Of a DNA stretch of 64,000 nt, positions 24,950-32,420 are shown one piece after another. The translations under genes were made by a program, and so were the position numbers. Below the pieces are notes generated by a model. That model saw only the letters and a list, made by a program, of their open reading frames with translations. It ran no database searches and was not told the origin of the DNA. This stretch comes from Skermanella stibiiresistens SB22 (GTDB lineage Bacteria; Pseudomonadota; Alphaproteobacteria; Azospirillales; Azospirillaceae). The stretch is from assembly GCF_000576635.1 (NCBI RefSeq), contig NZ_AVFL01000021.1, forward strand, positions 62,001-126,000. Reading direction: 5' to 3'. Within the stretch, counting starts at the first letter, position 1; every line of letters begins with the position of its first letter.

Positions 24950-26440
24950 ATGAGCGTCATGACCCAAACCGCGAACGCGCTAGGCTTGAAGGATGCCGGG
25001 CTGTTGCGCGGCCAGTGTTATGTCGACGGTCAGTGGATCGATGCCGACAGCGGCAAGACCATCGACGTCACCAATCCGGCCAATGGCGAGAAGCTGGGCA
25101 CCGTTCCGGCGATGGGCGCCGACGAGACGCGCCGCGCGATCGAGGCCGCCAACAAGGCCTATCCGGCGTGGCGGGCCAAGACCGCCAAGGAACGCGCCAA
25201 GATCATGCGCGCCTGGTTCGACCTGATGATGGAGAACCAGGAGGATCTGGCCCGCATCATGACCGCCGAACAAGGCAAGCCGCTGACCGAGTCGCGGGGC
25301 GAGATCGCCTATGCCGCCTCGTTCATCGAGTGGTTCGGCGAGGAGGCCAAGCGAGTCTACGGCGATACCATCCCGCAGCACCTGGCCGGCCGCCGGATCG
25401 TCGTGACCAAGGAGCCGATCGGCGTCTGCGCCGCCATCACGCCCTGGAACTTCCCAGCCGCAATGATCACCCGCAAGGCGGGTCCCGCCTTGGCGGCGGG
25501 CTGCCCGATCGTGATCAAGCCGGCCACGGCGACTCCGTATTCCGCCTTCGCCATGGCGGTGCTGGCGGAACGGGCCGGCGTGCCGGCCGGCATCCTCAGC
25601 GTGCTGACCGGTTCCGCCAAGGAGATCGGCGGCGAGATGACCGGGAACCCGATCGTCCGCAAGCTGTCCTTCACCGGCTCGACCGAGATCGGCAAGCAGC
25701 TGATGTCGCAATGCGCCGGCACGGTCAAGAAGGTGTCGCTGGAACTGGGCGGCAACGCGCCGTTCATCGTGTTCGACGACGCCGACCTGGACGAGGCGGT
25801 CAAGGGCGCCTTGGCCTCCAAGTACCGCAACGCCGGTCAGACCTGCGTCTGCGCCAACCGCCTGCTGGTTCAGAACGGCGTCTATGACGCCTTCGCCGCC
25901 AAGCTGGCCGAGGCGGTCAAGGCGCTGAAGGTCTCCGACGGCATGGAGGAGGGGGCCCAGCAGGGTCCGCTGATCGACATGGCCGCGATCGAGAAGATCG
26001 AGGACCACATCCGCGACGCGCTGTCCAAGGGCGCCCGGGTCGTCGTCGGCGGCGAGCGTCACAAGCTGGGCGGCACCTTCTTCCAGCCGACCATCCTGGC
26101 CGACGTCACCACCGAGATGAAGGTGACCCGCGAGGAGACCTTCGGACCCGTCGCCCCGCTGTTCCGCTTCGACACCGAGGAGGAGGCGGTGCGGATGGCG
26201 AACGACACCGAGTTCGGCTTGGCCTCGTACTTCTACAGCCGTGACATCGGCCGGATCTGGCGGGTCGCCGATGCCCTGGAATACGGCATCGTCGGCATCA
26301 ACGAGGGCATCATCTCGACCGAGGTGGCTCCGTTCGGCGGCATGAAGGAGAGCGGCACCGGCCGCGAGGGCTCCAAGTACGGCATCGAGGACTACCTCGA
26401 GATCAAGTATCTGTGCATGGGCGGCATCGACAAGATCTGA
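24950..26440 (+). CDS. gabD: NAD(P)-dependent succinate-semialdehyde dehydrogenase
   Basis: A 496-residue aldehyde dehydrogenase. Motifs seen: ITPWNFPAAMITRKAGPALAAG, the cofactor loop SFTGSTEIGKQL, the general-base region LELGGNAPFIVFDDADLD and the nucleophile loop RNAGQTCVCANR with catalytic Cys. The sequence is closest to GabD, which oxidises succinate semialdehyde to succinate in GABA breakdown; other short aldehydes are possible. AAGGAGA before the ATG is a strong ribosome site. It stands alone without gabT or a regulator nearby. Confidence 0.88.
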   Translation: MSVMTQTANALGLKDAGLLRGQCYVDGQWIDADSGKTIDVTNPANGEKLGTVPAMGADETRRAIEAANKAYPAWRAKTAKERAKIMRAWFDLMMENQEDLARIMTAEQGKPLTESRGEIAYAASFIEWFGEEAKRVYGDTIPQHLAGRRIVVTKEPIGVCAAITPWNFPAAMITRKAGPALAAGCPIVIKPATATPYSAFAMAVLAERAGVPAGILSVLTGSAKEIGGEMTGNPIVRKLSFTGSTEIGKQLMSQCAGTVKKVSLELGGNAPFIVFDDADLDEAVKGALASKYRNAGQTCVCANRLLVQNGVYDAFAAKLAEAVKALKVSDGMEEGAQQGPLIDMAAIEKIEDHIRDALSKGARVVVGGERHKLGGTFFQPTILADVTTEMKVTREETFGPVAPLFRFDTEEEAVRMANDTEFGLASYFYSRDIGRIWRVADALEYGIVGINEGIISTEVAPFGGMKESGTGREGSKYGIEDYLEIKYLCMGGIDKI

Positions 26441-26666
26441 TTTCCAGCTCAGGTTTCAAAGGTCGCCAAGGCTGATGGGGGGTGTCGGATGTGGTTCCGA
26501 TGCCCCTCGATCGAAAAATGGTAAGCGTTCCTCAATCGAACCGACGATTTTGCATGACCGGAGCCCCTGTTCCGGTCTATTCCAAAAGGTTCGAACCAAT
26601 CGCGGTGCGGCGCGTACACGTTTCAAGCGCCACCATCGCGAGCCGGTCCCAACAAAGGACGCACAA

Positions 26667-27077
26667 GTGCCGCCGCCAAGACATAATCGCCCCTCCTTCC
26701 GAAGCCAGAACCGAGCCCCCGGCATTGATGGCGGCAGTCCCGAAAGGGTCCGCGGCGACGCCATGACCAAGCACGCGCGGTATCTGGATCTGGCGCAGGA
26801 TGCCAAGGCCGCTGGCGACGAGATCACCGCCCAGGGCCACCTGCAATACGCCGAACACTGGTACCGCACGGCCATGGCCGACCGCAGGCCGCCCGATCCG
26901 ATCGAGCAGCCGCAGGACGACGACGGTCAGATGATGATGGACCAGGGTCCCGGTGGCGGCCCCGGCGGTCCGAATGGCCCGAACGGCGGTCCGAACAACA
27001 TGGACCGCAAGCCCCGCCGGCGTGGCCAGCGCACGGGGCCCCTGCGCCGCCGTCCGCCGCCGGACCAGCCGCTCTAG
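26667..27077 (+). CDS. DUF4167 domain protein
   Basis: A 136-residue protein of an alphaproteobacterial family of unknown function. The conserved core is ARYLDLAQDAKAAGDEITAQGHLQYAEHWYRTAMA, preceded by a basic, polar N-terminus (RHNRPSFRSQNRAPG), and followed by a disordered acidic stretch and a Gly/Pro/Asn-rich tail ending in RRRGQRTGPLRRRPP. I chose the GTG at 26667, seven bases after AAGGA, because the family core extends upstream of the internal ATG at 26763. The basic, low-complexity ends suggest nucleic-acid binding, which is inference. The 226 bases before it hold no feature I can name. Confidence 0.8.
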   Translation: MPPPRHNRPSFRSQNRAPGIDGGSPERVRGDAMTKHARYLDLAQDAKAAGDEITAQGHLQYAEHWYRTAMADRRPPDPIEQPQDDDGQMMMDQGPGGGPGGPNGPNGGPNNMDRKPRRRGQRTGPLRRRPPPDQPL

Positions 27078-27110
27078 GCGGCTTCGGGCCCGCGGCTCAC
27101 GGGAGGTCGC

Positions 27111-28217
27111 TCACGGAAGATCTTCGACCGCGACCAGGATGCCGACGCAGCGGTTCAAGGGTTCCGACACCCCGTCGTTCGTTGGCATCGGCATCTTGGC
27201 CTCGCCCATCCCGACCGTTTCGATCAGGTGACCGGGAACTCCGGTCCGCTCCAGCAGCTTGGCGACCGACCCAGCGCGTGCCAGAGCCAATTCCTCGTTG
27301 AAGGTCGCGGACCCCACGGTGTCCGCGTAGCCGACGATCCTGATCGCCCGCACCCGCAGTTCCGATATGAAGCGGCTGGCCGTCAGGGTCTTGCGCTCGC
27401 CGCCGGGCGTCAACGTGGCGCTCCCCGGATTGAAATGCACCTCCTGGATCTTGAACAGCATCTGGCTGAGATCCGGCTGTGCGCCCACGCGTGCCCGCGT
27501 CGGCACCACCGAAACGTCCGATGGCAACCGCTCGGCCGGCGCCAGCGAGGTGACGGCACCGGGCTTGCGCGCCGGCGCGTGTGCCGGCTCCTCGCCTCTG
27601 GCGGCGACGGCGATCCGTTCCGGCTTCTTGGGCGGGATGGCGGCGACCTGCGGGTCACGCGCCGGGCTCGGCTTGGCCGGGCTTGGCTTGGTTGGCGGCG
27701 TCCTTACTGGAGCCGCCCCTGGAGCGGCCATCCTGTCCGGTGACGCGGAGGGGGAGGGCGACCCGGCCGAGGGCTCCGATCCGGTGATGGGAGCCGGAGC
27801 GGGAACCGGCTCTGGCTCCGGCTGGGATGGGGTGATCCCAAGGGAGGCTTCGGCGTCCTCCTCCTGATCGTCCGCGCCCGCCAATTCGTCCGGTGGAATC
27901 GATTCGCCACCCGCTTCCGGTTCGTCGCCGGTGGCGCCCGCGACCACACCGGGCTGGGCATCGGGCTCCGGGATGACGGCTTCCGGCTCGTTTAGACCTG
28001 GCGGCGTGACCTCCGGCGGCGTGGTCGGCACCGGCGATGGCTCTGGCTGGTTCGCCAGTTGATCCTGTGGCTGACCGGCGCCCTGGTTCTCCGCGACCGA
28101 ATCCTGTGACGTGGCTGAGCTATCTTTCTTTTCCGACTCGCTGTCGCACGCCACCAAGGCGAAGGCGAGAACAAGACTAAATAAGCGGGCGTTATGCCGC
28201 TTCCTCCAAGAATTCAT
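27111..28217 (-). CDS. OmpA-family lipoprotein with long proline/glutamate-rich linker
   Basis: A 368-residue predicted lipoprotein. The signal peptide ends in a lipobox (LVAC, Cys at residue 24). About 200 residues rich in Pro, Glu, Ser and Ala follow, probably an extended spacer. The C-terminal OmpA-like domain contains VHFNPGSATLTPGG, VRAIRIVGYADTVGSATFNEELALARAGSV and NRCVGILV, the peptidoglycan-binding fold. It likely tethers an outer-membrane-anchored lipid to the cell wall across the periplasm. It is convergent with the DUF4167 gene, 33 bases apart. Confidence 0.87.
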   Translation of the reverse strand: MNSWRKRHNARLFSLVLAFALVACDSESEKKDSSATSQDSVAENQGAGQPQDQLANQPEPSPVPTTPPEVTPPGLNEPEAVIPEPDAQPGVVAGATGDEPEAGGESIPPDELAGADDQEEDAEASLGITPSQPEPEPVPAPAPITGSEPSAGSPSPSASPDRMAAPGAAPVRTPPTKPSPAKPSPARDPQVAAIPPKKPERIAVAARGEEPAHAPARKPGAVTSLAPAERLPSDVSVVPTRARVGAQPDLSQMLFKIQEVHFNPGSATLTPGGERKTLTASRFISELRVRAIRIVGYADTVGSATFNEELALARAGSVAKLLERTGVPGHLIETVGMGEAKMPMPTNDGVSEPLNRCVGILVAVEDLP

Positions 28218-28389
28218 TGTCAGGCCCCGTTCCCCGTAATTTTACGGATCGACCGTAGCCACCGGATCAGGCATTTCGCTTGTGGCAATTCGTGGACGGA
28301 GACGCCTTGTCGCAACACTGTGTCTCGATTTACACAGTTATCCTGTCGCGCGTCTGGATCAATCCGGTTTTTTACTACTTTCGCGCGGA

Positions 28390-29661
28390 TCAGGCCCTGC
28401 GCTGCTTGAGATCGCGCACCAGAAAGCGGGCGGGATGAAGCGCCGCCATCATCTCCCGCCGAGCGGCGAGGTCTGGCGATCCGGATTCTCCGGTGATCAG
28501 CGCCGCCAGCAGTTCCCCGGCGAAAGGCGCCGTGACCAAGCCCCGTGCCCCCAGGCCCGCCAGCACCCATAGTCCCGGATGACACTTGGCATCTGGAAAG
28601 CTCCGCTCCAGCTTGCCTTGACGCAGTCCAGCGAAGTCCTCCATGAAGCGGTCGTGGATGACGACCGGGCCGACCAGCGGCAGATGGTCGGTCGTCATCG
28701 CCCGCAGCGACGCCCGCCCACCGAGTGGTGCCGCGCCGGCGAACAAGTCCGGGAGAAGAGCGGCGGCCTCCGCGAGGTTGCTGGCGTCGTCGGAGTCGCT
28801 GGGATGTTGAACCAAGGCCGGTACCGCGTCCTCGACCCGGTCGAAGGTGGCGCCGATCAGGTATTCCCCGTCACGGGCCGGAATGACATAACCGCCATGG
28901 CTGATCACGCACCGGGGGCCTTCCCGGTTTCGGCTGGCCGATACCCTGGTGACTTGGCCGCGGCGCGGCGATAGGGGAAGCCAGTGGGTTTGCTCGAAGG
29001 CGCGGGCATCCAGGCTGTTCGCCAGGATCACAACATCGGCGGGCTCCAGGTCGCGGCCATCGGCGCAACCCGCGTGCCACGCTCCACCTTCGCGCCTCAG
29101 GTCGACGATCTGGCACTCCAGATGGACGATGGCGGTGTCCGAGAGCAAGCCGCGGGAGTACGACGCCGGATCGATCCAGCCCGCGTCCGGAAACCATAGG
29201 GCTGGATGATCGATGCGAACGCCGGCCAACACCGTCGCCTCCTCGGCGGCAACGGCGCGCATTGCGGAGGTCGGCAAAACCTCGGCCCGCAGGACGGCGG
29301 CATGGCTTTCCACCTGCCGATGGTTGATCGCCAGTTGCAGCACGCCACAGGCCGACCGATCCACCGCCGAACCCAACCGCGTCAGTTCCCGCGAACCATG
29401 AAGATAGGCTTGCGTGTGGAAGAACCGCTCGGGCGACCGTCCCGCCACCAGGCGCGGCATGTGGATGCCGGCTGGGTTGCCGGACGCTTCGGCGGCGACA
29501 CGCCCGCGCCGTTCCGCCACCGTGACGCTCCAGCCCCGTCGCGCCAAGGCGGCCGCGGCGGAAGCTCCCGCGATCCCGCCGCCGACCACGAGCGCCCTGG
29601 CCGGTGCCACGATCGGCGGTGGCGGCCGGAACCACGGTGGAATGCCGTCCGCGGCCTTCAT
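28390..29661 (-). CDS. Stand-alone MnmC-type FAD-dependent tRNA U34 oxidoreductase domain
   Basis: A 423-residue flavoprotein. The FAD Rossmann motif ALVVGGGIAGASAAAALARRGW is at about 20-40, followed by the family motif AAEASGNPAGIHMPRL. Later come LPLSPRRGQVTRV, YVIPARDGEYLIGATFD, ASLRAMTTDHLPLVGP and LGARGLVTAPFAGELLA. These match the FAD half of MnmC, which removes the carboxymethyl group from cmnm5s2U34 in tRNA. The methyltransferase half is missing, so it is a split form. The start at 29661 lies 11 bases past the stop of the upstream DUF fusion gene; longer frames run into that gene. Confidence 0.85.
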   Translation of the reverse strand: MKAADGIPPWFRPPPPIVAPARALVVGGGIAGASAAAALARRGWSVTVAERRGRVAAEASGNPAGIHMPRLVAGRSPERFFHTQAYLHGSRELTRLGSAVDRSACGVLQLAINHRQVESHAAVLRAEVLPTSAMRAVAAEEATVLAGVRIDHPALWFPDAGWIDPASYSRGLLSDTAIVHLECQIVDLRREGGAWHAGCADGRDLEPADVVILANSLDARAFEQTHWLPLSPRRGQVTRVSASRNREGPRCVISHGGYVIPARDGEYLIGATFDRVEDAVPALVQHPSDSDDASNLAEAAALLPDLFAGAAPLGGRASLRAMTTDHLPLVGPVVIHDRFMEDFAGLRQGKLERSFPDAKCHPGLWVLAGLGARGLVTAPFAGELLAALITGESGSPDLAARREMMAALHPARFLVRDLKQRRA

Positions 29662-29671
29662 TACCGTACGA

Positions 29672-30949
29672 TCATTCCGGACGGCGTAACGCCACTTGCC
29701 GACCAAAGTTCTTGAACCGCTTCGGAGTGGCGTCGTCCGCGACGCAGTCCGCCATGCCGTCCGGATCGTCGACCACGAAGCCGGCGAGGATCTCGACGCC
29801 ATAGCTGAACAGCCGAGGCGTCAGGGGAGTACCCGGACCGGCCAGCGCCACCCGCGAGCCGCGCGCCAGATCGAGCAGCCGGGGCAGGGAGCGGTTCGCC
29901 AGCGTCGATGCCGTGATGACCGCCGCGGCACACCCCGGCAACAGCCAGTCGGCGGCGGCCGCCGGGTATTCATCGGCGCTGGGCAGGGCGTCGATCACCC
30001 GGGCGCGCGGCATCCGGCGCGCCACGTCGGGAAATGACCCGACGCAGACGACACGGCCTTCCTCGCCGGTGAAGGCGTCCAGGCCATTGGTGTTCGGGCC
30101 CTTGGTGTTCGGGCCATTGCCGTCACCGGCGACGATGTCGGGCCGATTGTAGTGGGCGTTGATTGCGGCCACACCCAAGGCCGCCTCGAACAAATCGGTC
30201 GACTGGACCAGCGCGGCGAGTCCCTTCAGCCCCAGCGCCGCGAAGCCCTCCAGCGGACGGCCCGCTTGGTCCGCGCCCCGCGGCACCCGGGCCAAGCCGC
30301 AGCCATCGGGCCCCTCGACCAGTAGCCAATGGGCGCCCCGCGTGACGCGCTGGACCTCGCCATCCCCAACCCCGAACAGGAGGTCTTGATATAGCCGCTG
30401 GCCACCCCACCAAGCCCACAGCGCCGCCTCGTCGGGTCGCAGCAGGTCGCAGTGGCCGCCGCAGAACTCCAGCCAGTCGTCGATCAGGCGGCCCGAGACG
30501 GCGGTGAGGACAGGATATCCTTCGGACATGGCCCATAGCAGCTCATCGGCCAAGCCCCCGCCACTTTTCTCCAGTCCGCCGAACTTGTTGACGATCACCA
30601 GATCGGGCTTGCCGTCCAACGCCGCGCGCAGCCGCGATCCGGCTTCGGCCACCCCGGCCGGATCGACCCGGCACGAATTAGAGCCCGTTCCCAGATCCTG
30701 TGAGATCCGGATGGCGTCGCCGCTGGCGACGTCGACCAACTCCATGACGCAGGCGCAACCATCGCCGACATCCTGATTGCGCTGGATCAAGCCCGCGACG
30801 TTGAAGCCCCGCCGGCTCAGTTCGCTGGCGAAATCGCCCAGCAGCGTGTCCGTCATGGCCTTGGGCCCATGGATGACGGCACCGGGTCTCAGTACCGGCA
30901 TCGAGACTGGCACCTTACCCACCGCCACCTCCCGCATGTCGTGATCCAC
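29672..30949 (-). CDS. DUF2478 - DUF4213 - DUF364 three-part fusion protein
   Basis: A 425-residue protein that looks like three families joined. Residues about 40-175 match DUF2478 (FASELSRRGFNVAGLIQRNQ, SQDLGTGSNSCRVDP, PDLVIVNKFGGLEKSGGGL), an NTPase-like domain linked to molybdenum genes. Residues about 245-285 carry the DUF4213 hallmark EAALGVAAINAHYNRP. Residues about 300-415 match DUF364 (VVCVGSFPDVARRM, AVITASTLANRSLPRLLDLAR, ALAGPGTPLTPRLFSYGVEILAG), a Rossmann-like domain suspected in metal chelate handling. A small tandem repeat (GPNTK/GPNTN) joins the latter two. Domain calls are from memory of family patterns; function is unknown. Confidence 0.7.
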   Translation of the reverse strand: MDHDMREVAVGKVPVSMPVLRPGAVIHGPKAMTDTLLGDFASELSRRGFNVAGLIQRNQDVGDGCACVMELVDVASGDAIRISQDLGTGSNSCRVDPAGVAEAGSRLRAALDGKPDLVIVNKFGGLEKSGGGLADELLWAMSEGYPVLTAVSGRLIDDWLEFCGGHCDLLRPDEAALWAWWGGQRLYQDLLFGVGDGEVQRVTRGAHWLLVEGPDGCGLARVPRGADQAGRPLEGFAALGLKGLAALVQSTDLFEAALGVAAINAHYNRPDIVAGDGNGPNTKGPNTNGLDAFTGEEGRVVCVGSFPDVARRMPRARVIDALPSADEYPAAAADWLLPGCAAAVITASTLANRSLPRLLDLARGSRVALAGPGTPLTPRLFSYGVEILAGFVVDDPDGMADCVADDATPKRFKNFGRQVALRRPE

Positions 30950-31016
30950 TCCGAAGGAGCGGCGCGGGAGTGTAGGTCATGCCAGCGGCGGAGTCACCGC
31001 CGCCGGCCGACCATCG

Positions 31017-31871
31017 TCACATCTGTTCGCTTTGGGCGCCCGAGCCCTTGCGCGCCGGTCCCAGCACCGGCTCGTCGCCGAGCGGCGCCGCCTGGACGGC
31101 GGAGAAGGTGCCCTTGCCGTCCATCGACGCGCCTTGCGTGAACCGGCCGGCGGGAGGTGCCTCGCCATCCTTGTTGGTGCCGAAGAAGGCGTAGCTGTAT
31201 TCCTGCTTCTCCAGGCTCTGGTCGAAGCTGTTCGGGATCGGCAGGGCCGCGGCGCCGCCCAGTTCCTCCAGTACCGCCAGCCATTGCTGCTGGTGCATGG
31301 TGTCGCGGGCGATCAGGAAGCTCAGCATGTCCTTCATGCCGGGATCGTGCGCCGCGTTGTACAGCCGCACCGCCAGGGTGCGCCCCGTCGACTCGGCCGT
31401 GACGTTGGCGAACATGTCGCCCGCCAGATTGCCGCTGGCGTAGACATGCGAGCAATCGAACGGCACGCCGTCGGCATTGCCGGGGAACGCCGCGAGACCG
31501 GTCGAGAGCAGGTGTTTGTGCAGCATCCCCTCGACGGTGTGCCGGGGGCGTTCGCCGCTCATGACGGCGTTGACGAGCGGGTTGGACTCGGCGGCGGTCT
31601 CCTGGAGCGACAGCGGAGCGTCCTCCAGGTTCAGGGCCACCGCGGTCGCAAGCATCTCGATATGGCCGATTTCCTCGGTCGCGGTATGCAAAAGCATGTC
31701 GCGATACTTGGTGGTCGGACCGCGAGCACCCCAGGCTTGGAAGAAATATTGAAGACAGACGCGGATTTCGCCTTCTATACCACCGATCGCTTGTTGAAGC
31801 TGGCGTGCGAACAACGGATCGGGGGTCTCGACGCGAACCGGATACTGCAGACGCTTATCATGATAGTACAT
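31017..31871 (-). CDS. Manganese (non-haem) catalase
   Basis: A 284-residue dimanganese catalase that splits hydrogen peroxide. It has the ferritin-like metal-binding pattern: GGIEGEIRVCLQYFFQAWG, TATEEIGHIEMLATAV, ESTGRTLAVRLYNAAHDPGMKDML and IARDTMHQQQW give the Glu/His ligands. The N-terminal MYYHDKRLQYPVRVE is typical. I chose ATG 31871, preceded by GAAGG. That ribosome site is one arm of a 9-base inverted repeat in the leader, so translation could be controlled. Confidence 0.92.
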   Translation of the reverse strand: MYYHDKRLQYPVRVETPDPLFARQLQQAIGGIEGEIRVCLQYFFQAWGARGPTTKYRDMLLHTATEEIGHIEMLATAVALNLEDAPLSLQETAAESNPLVNAVMSGERPRHTVEGMLHKHLLSTGLAAFPGNADGVPFDCSHVYASGNLAGDMFANVTAESTGRTLAVRLYNAAHDPGMKDMLSFLIARDTMHQQQWLAVLEELGGAAALPIPNSFDQSLEKQEYSYAFFGTNKDGEAPPAGRFTQGASMDGKGTFSAVQAAPLGDEPVLGPARKGSGAQSEQM

Positions 31872-31877
31872 GGCGGA

Positions 31878-31923
31878 AACCTTCGTCTTACGGAATGACG
31901 CCTCCCGCAACAGAACGAAGGTT
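31878..31923 (-). promoter_or_regulatory. Leader inverted repeat covering the Mn catalase ribosome binding site
   Basis: Read as mRNA on the minus strand, AACCTTCGT (31923-31915) is followed after 28 bases by its exact complement ACGAAGGTT (31886-31878), which contains the GAAGG ribosome site six bases or so before the AUG. The hairpin would hide the site. It could also be a protein operator. Confidence 0.45.
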
Positions 31924-31964
31924 ATGCCGTCATGAAAAAAATCGCCCCTACCACCAATGCGCGG

Positions 31965-32255
31965 TCAGCCGGCGTGGAGGCTGTTCGGCGCGGTGTGGAT
32001 GGTCACGTTGCCAATGCCAGCCAGCATCTGGCGGAGACGGGCGACGACCTTCTGCCCATCGGCTTCCTTGGCGGCGACGGCGCAGACGACCATGCGATCC
32101 TGCGCGCTGGTGTCGAGCAGGATATGGTCGGTGTGATAGACGCCAGGACTGTATGCGACCAATCCGCTTCCCTTCAGCAGACCGCGCAGTTCCTCGACGG
32201 TGAGAGTGTTGGGTTCCGCGACGATTTCGACCGCGCTGATTTCAGCTATGCTCAT
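31965..32255 (-). CDS. Hypothetical protein, 96 residues
   Basis: I do not recognise this gene. It encodes a compact, soluble, alpha/beta-looking protein beginning MSIAEISAVEIVAEPNT, with helices LTVEELRGLLKGSGLV and ADGQKVVARLRQMLAG and two short strands (DHILLDT, MVVCAVAA). The pattern could fit a ferredoxin-like or ACT-like fold, which is inference. It lies 93 bases upstream of the Mn catalase on the same strand and may be read with it. The ribosome site before ATG 32255 is distant (GGGGAA), so the start is uncertain. Confidence 0.5.
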   Translation of the reverse strand: MSIAEISAVEIVAEPNTLTVEELRGLLKGSGLVAYSPGVYHTDHILLDTSAQDRMVVCAVAAKEADGQKVVARLRQMLAGIGNVTIHTAPNSLHAG

Positions 32256-32420
32256 GGCGTGATTGTTCCCCGACCCCTGGTTCAGCGGCCTCGGCTCATC
32301 CAGACGAAGCCATCCCGGATATGATACCGCGCCGCAACAAAACCATGAGGCGAGATTTGGCGGAGCCATAAGAACTTTAGCGGGATCCATCCGGATTACA
32401 CCACGGGCGGAACGTGCCGA

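Noticed and set aside
26441-26666. A weak hairpin after the aldehyde dehydrogenase (CCGGA...TTCCGG).
   Set aside because: The stem is about five bases with no T-run, not distinguishable from chance.
31932-32324. A plus-strand frame opposite the 96-residue hypothetical gene.
   Set aside because: No ribosome site and no recognisable domain; the minus-strand gene reads better and fits the transcription direction of the catalase.
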